Assembly: GCA_964503275.1 (NCBI GenBank)
Contig: CAZCZO010000002.1
Coordinates: 124,001 to 188,000 of the forward strand
Length of the DNA stretch: 64,000 nt
DNA from: DASRAP01 sp964503275
GTDB taxonomy: Bacteria; Gemmatimonadota; Gemmatimonadetes; Gemmatimonadales; Gemmatimonadaceae
Reading direction: 5' to 3'
The position numbers and the translations under genes are program-made. The notes beneath the pieces are model-generated. The model did not search any database. It was not told the DNA's origin and saw nothing but the letters and a program-made list of their open reading frames with translations. Shown in pieces: positions 8,089 through 17,857 of this stretch; position 1 is the first letter of the stretch; the number at the start of each line of letters is the position of its first letter.

Positions 8089-10409
8089 CAGCGCCAGAGC
8101 CCGGACCGCAGGGCGATGGCCTCGACGTCCCGCGCCACGTCGATCGCGGTGGTGGTGTCGCCGCGCATCTGTGAGGCCTGCGCCAACAGCTCGCCGCTCA
8201 AGGCATAGAGCATCGGGATGTTCACCGAGGGGACATCGACCCACTGCTTCTCGGCGAGGAAGGCGGCCGGGCCGCGATACGTCCTCCACAGGTCGCGCGA
8301 GCGGGGAAGGTCGAAGTGTCCGCCGCGGTAGGGGATGTAGCTCGAGTCCGCCGTCGCCTTGGTGGGCAGCAGGCGGAACGCCAGACCCTGCTGGACGAGG
8401 TAGTCCTGCAGGCCGATGTCGCGCGCGAAGTTGGGGTAGGTGAAGTACACTGGCCGCCGGGGGAACGCATCGGTGATGAGGTGGAGCACCACCTGCTGGT
8501 CGCGCGTGAACCACCCGGCGGGGATGGTCGCTTCGATGTCGCCATGCCGGAACAGCTGCGGCTGCCCGAGCTGGATCACCTGCGGGATCCGGTCGGCCTC
8601 GGCGCTCGTCATGCGCAGCAGCGGCGCATGCTCAGGGGGACCGGCCAGCGAATCGTACACGGGCAGTCCGGGTCCTGCGTACGGGGGCGGGATACGCGTT
8701 GTGAGCTCCCGCACGAACCAGTCGGTGCCCAGATAGGGCGTGATGGCGAGCGTGACGTCGGGCCGGATGCCCTCGACGTGCTGCGCGTACCACAGCGGGA
8801 ATGAGTCGTTGTCCCCCATCGTGACGAGGATGCCGTTCGGCTCGACGGAGTTCAGCAGGTCGTGCGCCCACTCACGCGTGAAGGTGTGCGAGCGCCGCGA
8901 CGCACTCTGCCAGTTGGCCACCAGCGGAACGAACGCGAGCAGCAGCACCGGTGCCGCCAGGCTCCACCCCCGCACCGCGCCACGTTGCGCGCCGTTCGCC
9001 TTCTCGGCGAGCCACTGCCAGACGCCGCCGAGTCCGAGGGCGACCCACAGGCCCCAGGTCGCGAAGCTCCAGAGGTAGAAGTAGTCGCGATCCCGGACCT
9101 CGCGGGTCACCGCGTCACCGAGTTCCGGCGCCTGCGAGGCCCCGTACTTGAAGTTCAGGTACACGATCAACGCGGGCGTCAGCGTGCCGATCAGCGGGCC
9201 GACGAACGCGAAGGAGCTGCGGTCGCGGCGGTACTGCAGTACGCCGCCGTACACGCCGAGGCCGAAGAACGTGAGGGCGAGCAGTGACTGCAGGCCCATC
9301 AACGCGCCGCCGAAGTCCCGCAGCCACTGCCAGCGGAAGTACAGCCACCACATCCCGAACTGTGCTGTGATCGGCGCTTGGCGCTGTGCCACGCTGTGCC
9401 CGCCGTACTGCTCGCGGTCGATGTTCGACTTGAGGCGCGTCCAGGTCTCCTTGCTGAACGTGCAGGCGAACTTCGGGCCATCGACGCAGGCGGTGGGCGC
9501 GCCGACGTTCAGCGCGGGGGCGTGTGCGGCGCGGATCGGCTGGAACGCGAAGGGGGTCATCCCGAGCAGCGTCGCGGCGGCCGCCACGAGCACCAAGCGC
9601 CAGCGCATGAGGGTCGCGGGATGCCGCAGCAGCACGAAGAGGCCCACCGCCGGGATCGGCAGGAAGCCCGCCGGGTGATTGGCGTAGCCGAGTCCGCAGA
9701 GGTAGGCCGCCAGCACGAGCAGGAGGTCGGCGCGGCGCGAATCGCGCGGGGCGTCGTCCCAGCGCAAGGCGGCCCAGGCCACAGCCGCGACGAACAGCAT
9801 CGCGACGGTGTAGACCTTCTCGTTCACGACACTCTGGTTCCACACCGTGAACGCCGTGGCCCCGATCCACGCGCCGAGTGACGCGATGACGAGCCGCGGC
9901 ACCCGCGGGAGCCCCCAACCGCGCGTGGCGCGGTGCGCCACCAAGACCCAGAACACCGCCGAGAGGGCGGAGGTGGTGGCCGCGAGCAGATTCACGCGCG
10001 CCGCATACTCGAGTGGGACCGGGATCAGCGCGAAGGCATGGGCGATGAGCACGAACAGCGGATTCCCCGGCGGATGCGGGATGCCGAGGACCTTCGCGGC
10101 CGTGATGTACTCGCTCGTGTCCCACATCGCCGTCGACGGGGCCAGCGTGGCGAGGTACAGCGCCCAGATCACCGCGCCGACGATGAAGGCGAGCGCGTAG
10201 GGCGGCCGATCGGCATCCTCGACCGCATTCCGCGCGCCGAGTACCAAGGCGAGGGGGGCGAGGAGCACGTACCCGAGGACCAGCGCCGCGGCGGCGAGAC
10301 TCGTTCCGCCGCGCCAGAGATCCGCATACCCGACCGCGACCGCCACGACGGCGGCGAGGAGCACAGCGAGAGGGAGCCCACCGGGGAGGCGGGAAGCAGA
10401 GGACGTCAT
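8088..10409 (-). CDS. DUF2723 multi-pass membrane protein (glycosyltransferase family 117-like)
   Basis: This polytopic inner-membrane protein of 773 aa has the DUF2723 signature in its first 200 residues: LAPSTAMWDTSEYITAAKVL followed by GIPHPPGNPLFVL. That arrangement resembles protein O-mannosyltransferases, with an acidic residue in the first periplasmic loop. About ten hydrophobic segments occupy residues 10-500, and the remaining 270 residues form a soluble domain. Family members are predicted lipid-linked glycosyltransferases; acceptor and sugar are unknown. It starts 99 bases after hutU ends on the same strand, and a weak hairpin lies in that gap, so it is more likely a separate unit than a hut gene. 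Confidence 0.88.
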   Translation of the reverse strand: MTSSASRLPGGLPLAVLLAAVVAVAVGYADLWRGGTSLAAAALVLGYVLLAPLALVLGARNAVEDADRPPYALAFIVGAVIWALYLATLAPSTAMWDTSEYITAAKVLGIPHPPGNPLFVLIAHAFALIPVPLEYAARVNLLAATTSALSAVFWVLVAHRATRGWGLPRVPRLVIASLGAWIGATAFTVWNQSVVNEKVYTVAMLFVAAVAWAALRWDDAPRDSRRADLLLVLAAYLCGLGYANHPAGFLPIPAVGLFVLLRHPATLMRWRLVLVAAAATLLGMTPFAFQPIRAAHAPALNVGAPTACVDGPKFACTFSKETWTRLKSNIDREQYGGHSVAQRQAPITAQFGMWWLYFRWQWLRDFGGALMGLQSLLALTFFGLGVYGGVLQYRRDRSSFAFVGPLIGTLTPALIVYLNFKYGASQAPELGDAVTREVRDRDYFYLWSFATWGLWVALGLGGVWQWLAEKANGAQRGAVRGWSLAAPVLLLAFVPLVANWQSASRRSHTFTREWAHDLLNSVEPNGILVTMGDNDSFPLWYAQHVEGIRPDVTLAITPYLGTDWFVRELTTRIPPPYAGPGLPVYDSLAGPPEHAPLLRMTSAEADRIPQVIQLGQPQLFRHGDIEATIPAGWFTRDQQVVLHLITDAFPRRPVYFTYPNFARDIGLQDYLVQQGLAFRLLPTKATADSSYIPYRGGHFDLPRSRDLWRTYRGPAAFLAEKQWVDVPSVNIPMLYALSGELLAQASQMRGDTTTAIDVARDVEAIALRSGLWR

Positions 10410-10463
10410 CAGTGGTCTGCGAGCTGAGTGATCAAGGGGCCTGCGCCGCCGCCGTACGGCAGT

Positions 10464-10480
10464 CGCGGCGCGGAGCCGCG
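10464..10480 (-). terminator. Weak GC hairpin between hutU and the DUF2723 gene
   Basis: A 6-bp stem (CGCGGC / GCCGCG) closes a 5-base loop 29 bases after the hutU stop on the minus strand. It has no T-run and such hairpins arise easily in GC-rich DNA, so it is only a tentative end of the hut transcript. Confidence 0.3.
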
Positions 10481-10508
10481 GGACCGGTGAAGAGCCCGGC
10501 GCGCCTCC

Positions 10509-12176
<1,668 letters not shown>

Positions 12177-12181
12177 GGGAG

Positions 12182-12973
12182 TCAGGCGAGCGTCGGGGCC
12201 AGCGTGTCGAGCGTGGAGAGCAGCGTGCGGAGCAGGGCGCGCAGCGGGGCGGCGCGCGTGTCATCGAAGTCGAATGGCGGCGACTCGGTCGTGAGATGCG
12301 TGCGCTGGGCGAGTTCGATCTGGAGCGCGTGGATGCCCTGCGACGGCCGCCCGTACTCGCGGGTGGTCCAGCCGCCCTTGAAGCGGGCGTTGAACACCAC
12401 GCGGTAGGGATGCGGCGCGCCGAGCACCTCGCGGGTGGCCGCCGACACCGGGGCCCCGCAGGAGCGACCGTCGACCGTGCCGATGTTGATGTCGGGCAAC
12501 GTCCCCTCGAACAAGTAGGGGATCACCGAGCGGATCGAGTGGCAGTCCACGAGCAGGGCCACGCCGTGCGCCGCGCGCACCCGGTCGAGCTCGGCGCGCA
12601 TCGCGTCGTGGTACGGCGCATGGAACGCGCGCCGGCGGGCGTCGACGTCGGCGGCGCCCGGCGCCGTGCGCCAGATGGGCTCGCCATCGAAGTCGGTCAG
12701 CGGGACGAGGCCGGTGCTGTGCTGGCCGGGATAGAGGCTGCTGTCGTCGGGCGGGCGGTTCGCGTCGATCACGTAGCGATGGAACGTGGCCCGGACCGTC
12801 GTCGCGGTCGGGAGCAGCCCGGCGTACAGCCGATCCACGTGCCAGTCGGTGTCAGCGAGTGCGGCCCCGCGCGGCGTGAGCTGTTCCGCAACGGCCGCTG
12901 GCAGCCAGGTCCCGACGTGCGGGAAGCCCAGGACGATGGGCCCAGTGCCGCGCTCCACGACGACCGGATTCAT
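12182..12973 (-). CDS. hutG: N-formylglutamate amidohydrolase (HutG type)
   Basis: This enzyme hydrolyses N-formyl-L-glutamate to glutamate and formate, the last step of the HutF branch. The 263-aa protein shows the family motifs: GFPHVGTWLP at residues 15-24, ADTDWHVDRLY, YVIDANRPPDD, YPGQHSTGLVP and the metal-site region LLVDCHSIRS, with GIHALQIELAQRTHL near the end. The ATG at 12973 overlaps the hutH stop by four bases (ATGA). hutF in the same locus confirms that formylglutamate, not formamide release, is the route used here. It ends 5 bases before hutU. Confidence 0.95.
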   Translation of the reverse strand: MNPVVVERGTGPIVLGFPHVGTWLPAAVAEQLTPRGAALADTDWHVDRLYAGLLPTATTVRATFHRYVIDANRPPDDSSLYPGQHSTGLVPLTDFDGEPIWRTAPGAADVDARRRAFHAPYHDAMRAELDRVRAAHGVALLVDCHSIRSVIPYLFEGTLPDINIGTVDGRSCGAPVSAATREVLGAPHPYRVVFNARFKGGWTTREYGRPSQGIHALQIELAQRTHLTTESPPFDFDDTRAAPLRALLRTLLSTLDTLAPTLA

Positions 12974-14493
12974 GTGAACGCGGGCACGCCTGCCGCACGC
13001 GCAAGCGCACCGTCGAGGACCAACGCGCTGGCCGCCTCGAGGTCCGGGGCGAGATAGCGGTCGTCCGTGAGTGCGGGCGACACCGCCCGGATCCGTGCGA
13101 CGGCCGCTTCGAGGGCCGGCGAGCTGCGCAGCGGCGCGCGGTATCCTATGCCTTGGGCCGCGCACAGCGCCTCGACGCCGAGGATCACGCTCAGATTCTC
13201 GAGCATGCGCCCCAGTCGCCGCGCGGCGTGCGCGGCCATGCTCACGTGGTCCTCTTGATTGGCGCTGGTCGGGGTCGAGTCGGTCGAACAGGGCTGCGCC
13301 AGGTGCTTGTTCTCGCTCATCAGCGCGGCCGTGGTCACTTCCGCGATCATGAAGCCCGAGTTGAGACCGGGCTCGGGCGTGAGGAACGGCGGCAGATCGT
13401 GGCTGAGCACCGGATCGACCAGCAGCGCCACGCGCCGTTGGGCGATCGCCCCGATCTCGGCGATCGCGAGCGCGATCATGTCGGCTGCGAAGGCCACGGG
13501 CTCGGCATGGAAGTTCCCGCCCGAGACGATGCGTCCGTCGCGCAGCACCAGCGGGTTGTCGGTCACCGCGTTGGCCTCGCGCTCCAGCGACAACGCCGCG
13601 AAGCCCAGCAGGTCGACGGCCGCTCCCACGACCTGCGGCACGCAGCGGATGCAGTACGGGTCCTGCACGCGGGTGTCGTCGTCGCGATGGCTCTCGCGGA
13701 TGGCCGACCCGCGCATGAGCGTGCGCATCGCCGCCGCGACGGCGATCTGGCCGGGCTGGCCGCGCAGCGCGTGGATCTCGGCGAGCAGCGGCGCGTCGGA
13801 GCCCATGATCGCGTCGGTGGACAGCGCGGCGGTCACCAGGGATTCGGCGGCTAGACGCCTCGCGTCGAACAGGCCGGTGAGCGTGAGGGCCGTCGAGAAC
13901 TGCGTGCCATTGATCAGCGCGAGTCCTTCCTTCGCCCCCAGGGTCACCGGCACGAGCCCGGCCCGTGCGAGTGCGTCCGCTCCCGGCAGGCGCTCGCCGT
14001 CGACGATCGCCTCGCCGGCCCCGATCATCACGGCGGTCATGTGCGCCAGCGGGGCGAGGTCGCCGGAGGCGCCCACGGACCCTTGCGAGGGGATCACGGG
14101 GAGCACATCGCGGGCGAGCATGGCCATCAGCAGCTCGAGCAGCTCCCAGCGCACGCCCGAGGCTCCGCGTCCGAGTGAGAGGAGCTTGAGCGCCATCATC
14201 AACCGTGTGGACGCCGCATCGATCGGTTTGCCCACACCGCAGCAGTGCGAGAGGATCAGATTGCGCTGCAACATCGCGGTGTCGGCGGCGGCGATCCGCA
14301 CGCTGGCCAGTTTGCCGAAGCCGGTGTTCACGCCGTACACGGCGTCGGGGCCGGCGACGGCGCGGGCCACGTGCTGCGCGGCCTCCTCGACCAGCGGCCG
14401 GCAGGCGGGGTCCAGGGTGACCGCGCCGCCGTCGCGCCACAGCGCTTCGAGCGTCGCGAGCGTGGTCGATCCGGGGGTGAGCAGGTGAGCCAT
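12970..14493 (-). CDS. hutH: Histidine ammonia-lyase
   Basis: HutH removes ammonia from L-histidine to give trans-urocanate, the committed step. The 507-aa protein has the tripeptide Ala142-Ser143-Gly144 (GSVGASGDLAPLAHM), which cyclises itself to the MIO electrophile; its position matches well-studied HutH proteins. The catalytic Tyr lies in VYGVNTGFGKLA (residues 52-63), and QEDHVSMAAHAARR is near residue 410. It follows hutI by 3 bases and overlaps hutG by four. Length and residues are all regular. Confidence 0.97.
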   Translation of the reverse strand: MAHLLTPGSTTLATLEALWRDGGAVTLDPACRPLVEEAAQHVARAVAGPDAVYGVNTGFGKLASVRIAAADTAMLQRNLILSHCCGVGKPIDAASTRLMMALKLLSLGRGASGVRWELLELLMAMLARDVLPVIPSQGSVGASGDLAPLAHMTAVMIGAGEAIVDGERLPGADALARAGLVPVTLGAKEGLALINGTQFSTALTLTGLFDARRLAAESLVTAALSTDAIMGSDAPLLAEIHALRGQPGQIAVAAAMRTLMRGSAIRESHRDDDTRVQDPYCIRCVPQVVGAAVDLLGFAALSLEREANAVTDNPLVLRDGRIVSGGNFHAEPVAFAADMIALAIAEIGAIAQRRVALLVDPVLSHDLPPFLTPEPGLNSGFMIAEVTTAALMSENKHLAQPCSTDSTPTSANQEDHVSMAAHAARRLGRMLENLSVILGVEALCAAQGIGYRAPLRSSPALEAAVARIRAVSPALTDDRYLAPDLEAASALVLDGALARAAGVPAFT

Positions 14494-14496
14494 GGA

Positions 14497-15687
14497 TCAG
14501 GACGCGAAGACGCGATGGTGGAGGACCGGAAGCCCCAGACGATGGATCAGCTCCGCAGGCGTCGCCGCGTCCCACACTGCGAGGTCGGCGCGCAGTCCCA
14601 CCTCGAGGCGACCGGCATCGCGCACGCCGAGCGCACGCGCGGCGTGACGCGTCACCCCGTCGAGCGCCTCCTGCGGCGTCAAGCCGAACTGCGTACACGC
14701 GAGATGCATGGCCAGCAACAGCGAGCTGAGCGGTGAGGTACCGGGGTTGCAGTCGGTGGCGACGGCGATCGGGACGCCGTGGATGCGCAGCGCTTCCACG
14801 GGCGGTCGTTGCGACTCCCGCAACACATAGTATGCCCCAGGGAGCAGCACGGCGACGGTGCCCCCGCGCGCGAGCGCGATCGCATCGTGGGCGTTCGCGT
14901 ACTCCAGGTGATCCGCGGACAGCGCTCCCAGGGCGGCCGCGAGCGCGGTCGCCCCGCTGCGACTCAACTGCTCCGCGTGCACCTTGACCGGCAACCCTAG
15001 CGTGGCCGCGCGCGCGAAGACGCGGTGTACCTGCGTCGGCGAGAACGCGATGGACTCGCAGAAGGCATCGACGGCATCGACCAGCCCCTCGGCGTGCGCC
15101 CGGTCGAGCGTCGGCAGCACCACCTCGTCGAGGTACGCGTCGGCACGCCCGTCGTACTCTTCGGGCACCGCGTGGGCGCCCAGGAAGCTGGTGCGCACGC
15201 GCACGGGCCGGCGCTCGGCCAATCGCCGCGCCGCGCGAAGCATGCGCAGTTCGGTCTCGGTGTCGAGCCCATAGCCCGACTTGATCTCGACCATCGTCAC
15301 ACCCTCGGCGAGCAACGCGTCGAGCCGCGGCAGCGCCGAGGCCACGAGGGCGTCCTCGGTCGCCGCGCGGGTCGCACGCACGGTCGCACGGATGCCGCCA
15401 CCCGCGCGGGCGATGTCGCTGTAGCTGCTGCCCGCCAGTCGGCGCTCCCACTCGTCGGCCCGCGAGCCCGCGTGGATCAGGTGCGTGTGGCAGTCGATCA
15501 GTCCGGGCGTGACGAGGCGTCCGTCGCAGGCGAAGGTCGGGAGCGCCGCGTGGTCGCGCGGCAGCGCGGCCACAGGGCCGACCCAGGCGATCCGGCCGCC
15601 GCGGCAGACGATCGCCGCATCGGCATGCGCTGCGGTGCGCGCGCCCACGAGGACGATGTCAGGGGATGGCGTGTGGGACGCGGGCAT
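14497..15687 (-). CDS. hutI: Imidazolonepropionase
   Basis: HutI opens the ring of imidazolone propionate to give N-formimino-L-glutamate, the third step. It belongs to the amidohydrolase superfamily and is 396 aa long. Metal ligands are seen at His67 and His69 (DCHTHLIHAG), with later motifs KSGYGLDTETELRMLRAARR, VKVHAEQLSRSGA, SADHLEYAN and AVATDCNPGTSP. I chose the ATG at 15687 because GAGAGG lies five bases upstream of it; a GTG six bases earlier would sit on top of that site. It is first in the leftward hutIHGU operon and faces hutF across a short operator-bearing gap. Confidence 0.96.
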   Translation of the reverse strand: MPASHTPSPDIVLVGARTAAHADAAIVCRGGRIAWVGPVAALPRDHAALPTFACDGRLVTPGLIDCHTHLIHAGSRADEWERRLAGSSYSDIARAGGGIRATVRATRAATEDALVASALPRLDALLAEGVTMVEIKSGYGLDTETELRMLRAARRLAERRPVRVRTSFLGAHAVPEEYDGRADAYLDEVVLPTLDRAHAEGLVDAVDAFCESIAFSPTQVHRVFARAATLGLPVKVHAEQLSRSGATALAAALGALSADHLEYANAHDAIALARGGTVAVLLPGAYYVLRESQRPPVEALRIHGVPIAVATDCNPGTSPLSSLLLAMHLACTQFGLTPQEALDGVTRHAARALGVRDAGRLEVGLRADLAVWDAATPAELIHRLGLPVLHHRVFAS

Positions 15688-15729
15688 CGCCACCTCTCGG
15701 CGTTGCGGGGACGGGGATCGGCTACCAAT

Positions 15730-15745
15730 ATATGTCTATACATAT
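15730..15745. promoter_or_regulatory. HutC-type operator between hutI and hutF
   Basis: ATATGT CTAT ACATAT is an inverted repeat (6-4-6) whose core GTCTATAC fits GT-N-TA-N-AC, the half-site pattern known for the HutC subfamily of GntR regulators. It is centred in the 80-base gap between the divergent hutI and hutF starts, 22 bases before the hutF start codon, in an AT-rich patch of otherwise GC-rich DNA. A HutC-family gene ends the same locus. Repression of both transcripts, relieved by urocanate, is inferred. Confidence 0.8.
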
Positions 15746-15767
15746 TCACTCCCGTCAAGGAAGCGCT

Positions 15768-17147
15768 GTGAGCCATTCCGAGCGGTCCCTGTGGGCCGAG
15801 ACTGCCTTGCTCCCCGGTGGATGGGCCGATGGTGTCCGGGTGACCGTTGTCGACGGTCGGATCGTGCAGGTGCGACCGGCGACGCCGCCCGAGGCCGGGG
15901 ATGCGCGTGTCGGCGTGCTGCTCGCGGCGCCCATGAATGCGCACTCCCACGCGTTCCAGCGGGCGATGGCCGGGCTCACCGAGCGGCGCGGCCCCGAGGC
16001 GCAGGATTCGTTCTGGACCTGGCGCGACCTCATGTTCCGCTTCCTGACGCAGTTGACGCCTGACGATGTCGAGTCGATCACCGCGTTCGTGCAGGTGGAG
16101 TTGCTCGAGGCGGGCTACGCCGGGGTCTGTGAGTTCCACTACCTGCATCACCAACCCGACGGCACGCCCTACGATGCGCTCGGCGAGCTCGCCACGCGTA
16201 TCGTGGCCGCGACGCATCGCACCGGCGCGGGGCTGACCTTGCTGCCGGTGCTGTACGAGGTCGGTGGCTGCGATGGGCGACCGCTCGCGGGCGGCCAGCG
16301 GCGATTCGGCAACTCGCCGGAGCGATTCGCCCGTCTCGCGGAGGAGGCGTGGGGCTGCGTCGGCTCGTTGCCGGCCGACGCCGGTGTCGGGCTCGCCCCC
16401 CACTCGTTGCGCGCCGTGACGCTCGAAGGACTGGCCGCCGCGGTGACTCTCGCGGCCGATCGGCCGGTGCATCTGCATCTCGCGGAGCAGCCCGGCGAAG
16501 TCGCCGAGGTCCTCGCGGCGCATGGTGCGCGGCCGGGCGAGTGGCTCCTGGATCAGGTGGAGGTCGATGCGCGCTGGACGCTGATCCATTGCACCCAGCT
16601 CATGCCTCACGAGACGCAGGCCCTCGCCGCGACCGGCGCGGTGGCCGGGCTCTGCCCGCTCACCGAGGCCAGCCTTGGGGACGGGATCTTCGACGCGGTG
16701 GGTTGGCTCGCCCACGCGGGGCGCTTCGCGGTGGGCTCGGACAGTCACATCCGCATCGCGTTGGCCGAGGAGCTGCGTGCGCTGGAGACTTCGCAGCGGC
16801 TGCGGGATCACGCGCGCGCGGTGCTCGCCACCCCCGCGTGGTCCACCGGGCGGGTGCTCTACGAGGGGATCCTGCGTGGCGGCGCTGCCGCCGCGGGCCG
16901 TGCGAGTGGTGCGATCGCACCGGGACGCTGGGCCGATCTGCTCGCGCTCGACGCCACGGCGACCGCGTTCGTCGGCCGCAGCGGCGACACCCTGCTCGAC
17001 ACGTGGATCTTCAGCGGCGACGACCGTCTGGTCACTGATGTGTGGAGTGCGGGGCGTCATGTCGTCACGCAGGGGCGGCACCGCGACCGCCCGGAGATCG
17101 AGGCGCGCTATCGGCGCACCATCGCGCGGCTCCAGGACCTGCTGTGA
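15768..17147 (+). CDS. hutF: Formimidoylglutamate deiminase
   Basis: HutF deiminates N-formimino-L-glutamate to N-formyl-L-glutamate, which HutG then splits. It is an amidohydrolase-fold zinc enzyme of 459 aa. Visible motifs are APMNAHSHAFQRAMAGLTER (metal ligands His59 and His61), HLAEQPGEV, TLIHCTQLMP and VGSDSHIRIALAEELR. The start is the GTG at 15768, preceded by AAGGA with a six-base spacer. An in-frame ATG at 15732 lies inside the operator and has no ribosome site. It overlaps hutC by four bases (GTGA), so enzyme and regulator are co-translated. Confidence 0.96.
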   Translation: MSHSERSLWAETALLPGGWADGVRVTVVDGRIVQVRPATPPEAGDARVGVLLAAPMNAHSHAFQRAMAGLTERRGPEAQDSFWTWRDLMFRFLTQLTPDDVESITAFVQVELLEAGYAGVCEFHYLHHQPDGTPYDALGELATRIVAATHRTGAGLTLLPVLYEVGGCDGRPLAGGQRRFGNSPERFARLAEEAWGCVGSLPADAGVGLAPHSLRAVTLEGLAAAVTLAADRPVHLHLAEQPGEVAEVLAAHGARPGEWLLDQVEVDARWTLIHCTQLMPHETQALAATGAVAGLCPLTEASLGDGIFDAVGWLAHAGRFAVGSDSHIRIALAEELRALETSQRLRDHARAVLATPAWSTGRVLYEGILRGGAAAAGRASGAIAPGRWADLLALDATATAFVGRSGDTLLDTWIFSGDDRLVTDVWSAGRHVVTQGRHRDRPEIEARYRRTIARLQDLL

Positions 17148-17857
17148 GCCGACGTGAGGCGCCCGGCTGGCAGCAGATCCGCGAGGAACTGCTCCGACGC
17201 ATCCGCGACCGCGAGTGGCGTCCCGGGACCATCATTCCCACCGAGGTCGAGCTGGCGAAGGAATTCGGGGTGGCGCGCGCGACGATGCACCGGGCGTTGC
17301 GCGAACTCGCCGATGCCGGCACGCTCGAGCGGCGCCGGCGCCTCGGTACCCGCGTGACGATGCACCCGGTGCGCCAGGCGCGATTCGGGATCCCGCTCCT
17401 GCGGCGCGAGATCGAGGAGACCGGGGCGGTGTACGGGTATCGGCTCCTCTCGCGGGCGGTGAAGGTCGCGCCGACCGCGGTGTCAGAGGCGCTGGGCATC
17501 CCGTACCGCGCGATCCTCACGCAGGTGCGCGCTGTGCACAGTGCCGACGGTCGCCCATACGTGCTCGAAGAGCGCTGGGTCCACGCGCGGCGCGTGCCCG
17601 GATTCGCCGCGGCCGATCTCAGTGTGGTCAGCGCGAACGAGTGGCTGCTCGCGAACATCCCCGTCTCGACTGGCGAGATGACGCTGACCGCCGAGCGTGC
17701 GCGGGCCGACGTCGCGCGCCTGTTGGACTGTCAGGCGGGCGATCCGGTGATGACCGTCCGCCGGGTGACCTGGCGCGACGGGGTCGGCATCACCCAGGTC
17801 CGCTTGGTGTACGCACCAGGCCATGCGATCGTGTCGGCGATCGGAGTCGATCCGTAA
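17144..17857 (+). CDS. hutC: HutC-type GntR/UTRA transcriptional repressor of histidine utilisation
   Basis: This is a 237-aa regulator with an N-terminal winged helix (about residues 8-72; IPTEVELAKEFGVARATMHR is the recognition part) and a C-terminal UTRA ligand domain (about 90-235). HutC proteins bind urocanate and release their operator. The GTG start overlaps the hutF stop (GTGA), which also sets the right family length. Its likely target is the GT-N-TA-N-AC dyad between hutI and hutF, so it would also control its own operon. Its 3' end overlaps the convergent UbiB-like gene by 68 bases, an unusually long antisense overlap. Confidence 0.93.
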   Translation: MSRREAPGWQQIREELLRRIRDREWRPGTIIPTEVELAKEFGVARATMHRALRELADAGTLERRRRLGTRVTMHPVRQARFGIPLLRREIEETGAVYGYRLLSRAVKVAPTAVSEALGIPYRAILTQVRAVHSADGRPYVLEERWVHARRVPGFAAADLSVVSANEWLLANIPVSTGEMTLTAERARADVARLLDCQAGDPVMTVRRVTWRDGVGITQVRLVYAPGHAIVSAIGVDP

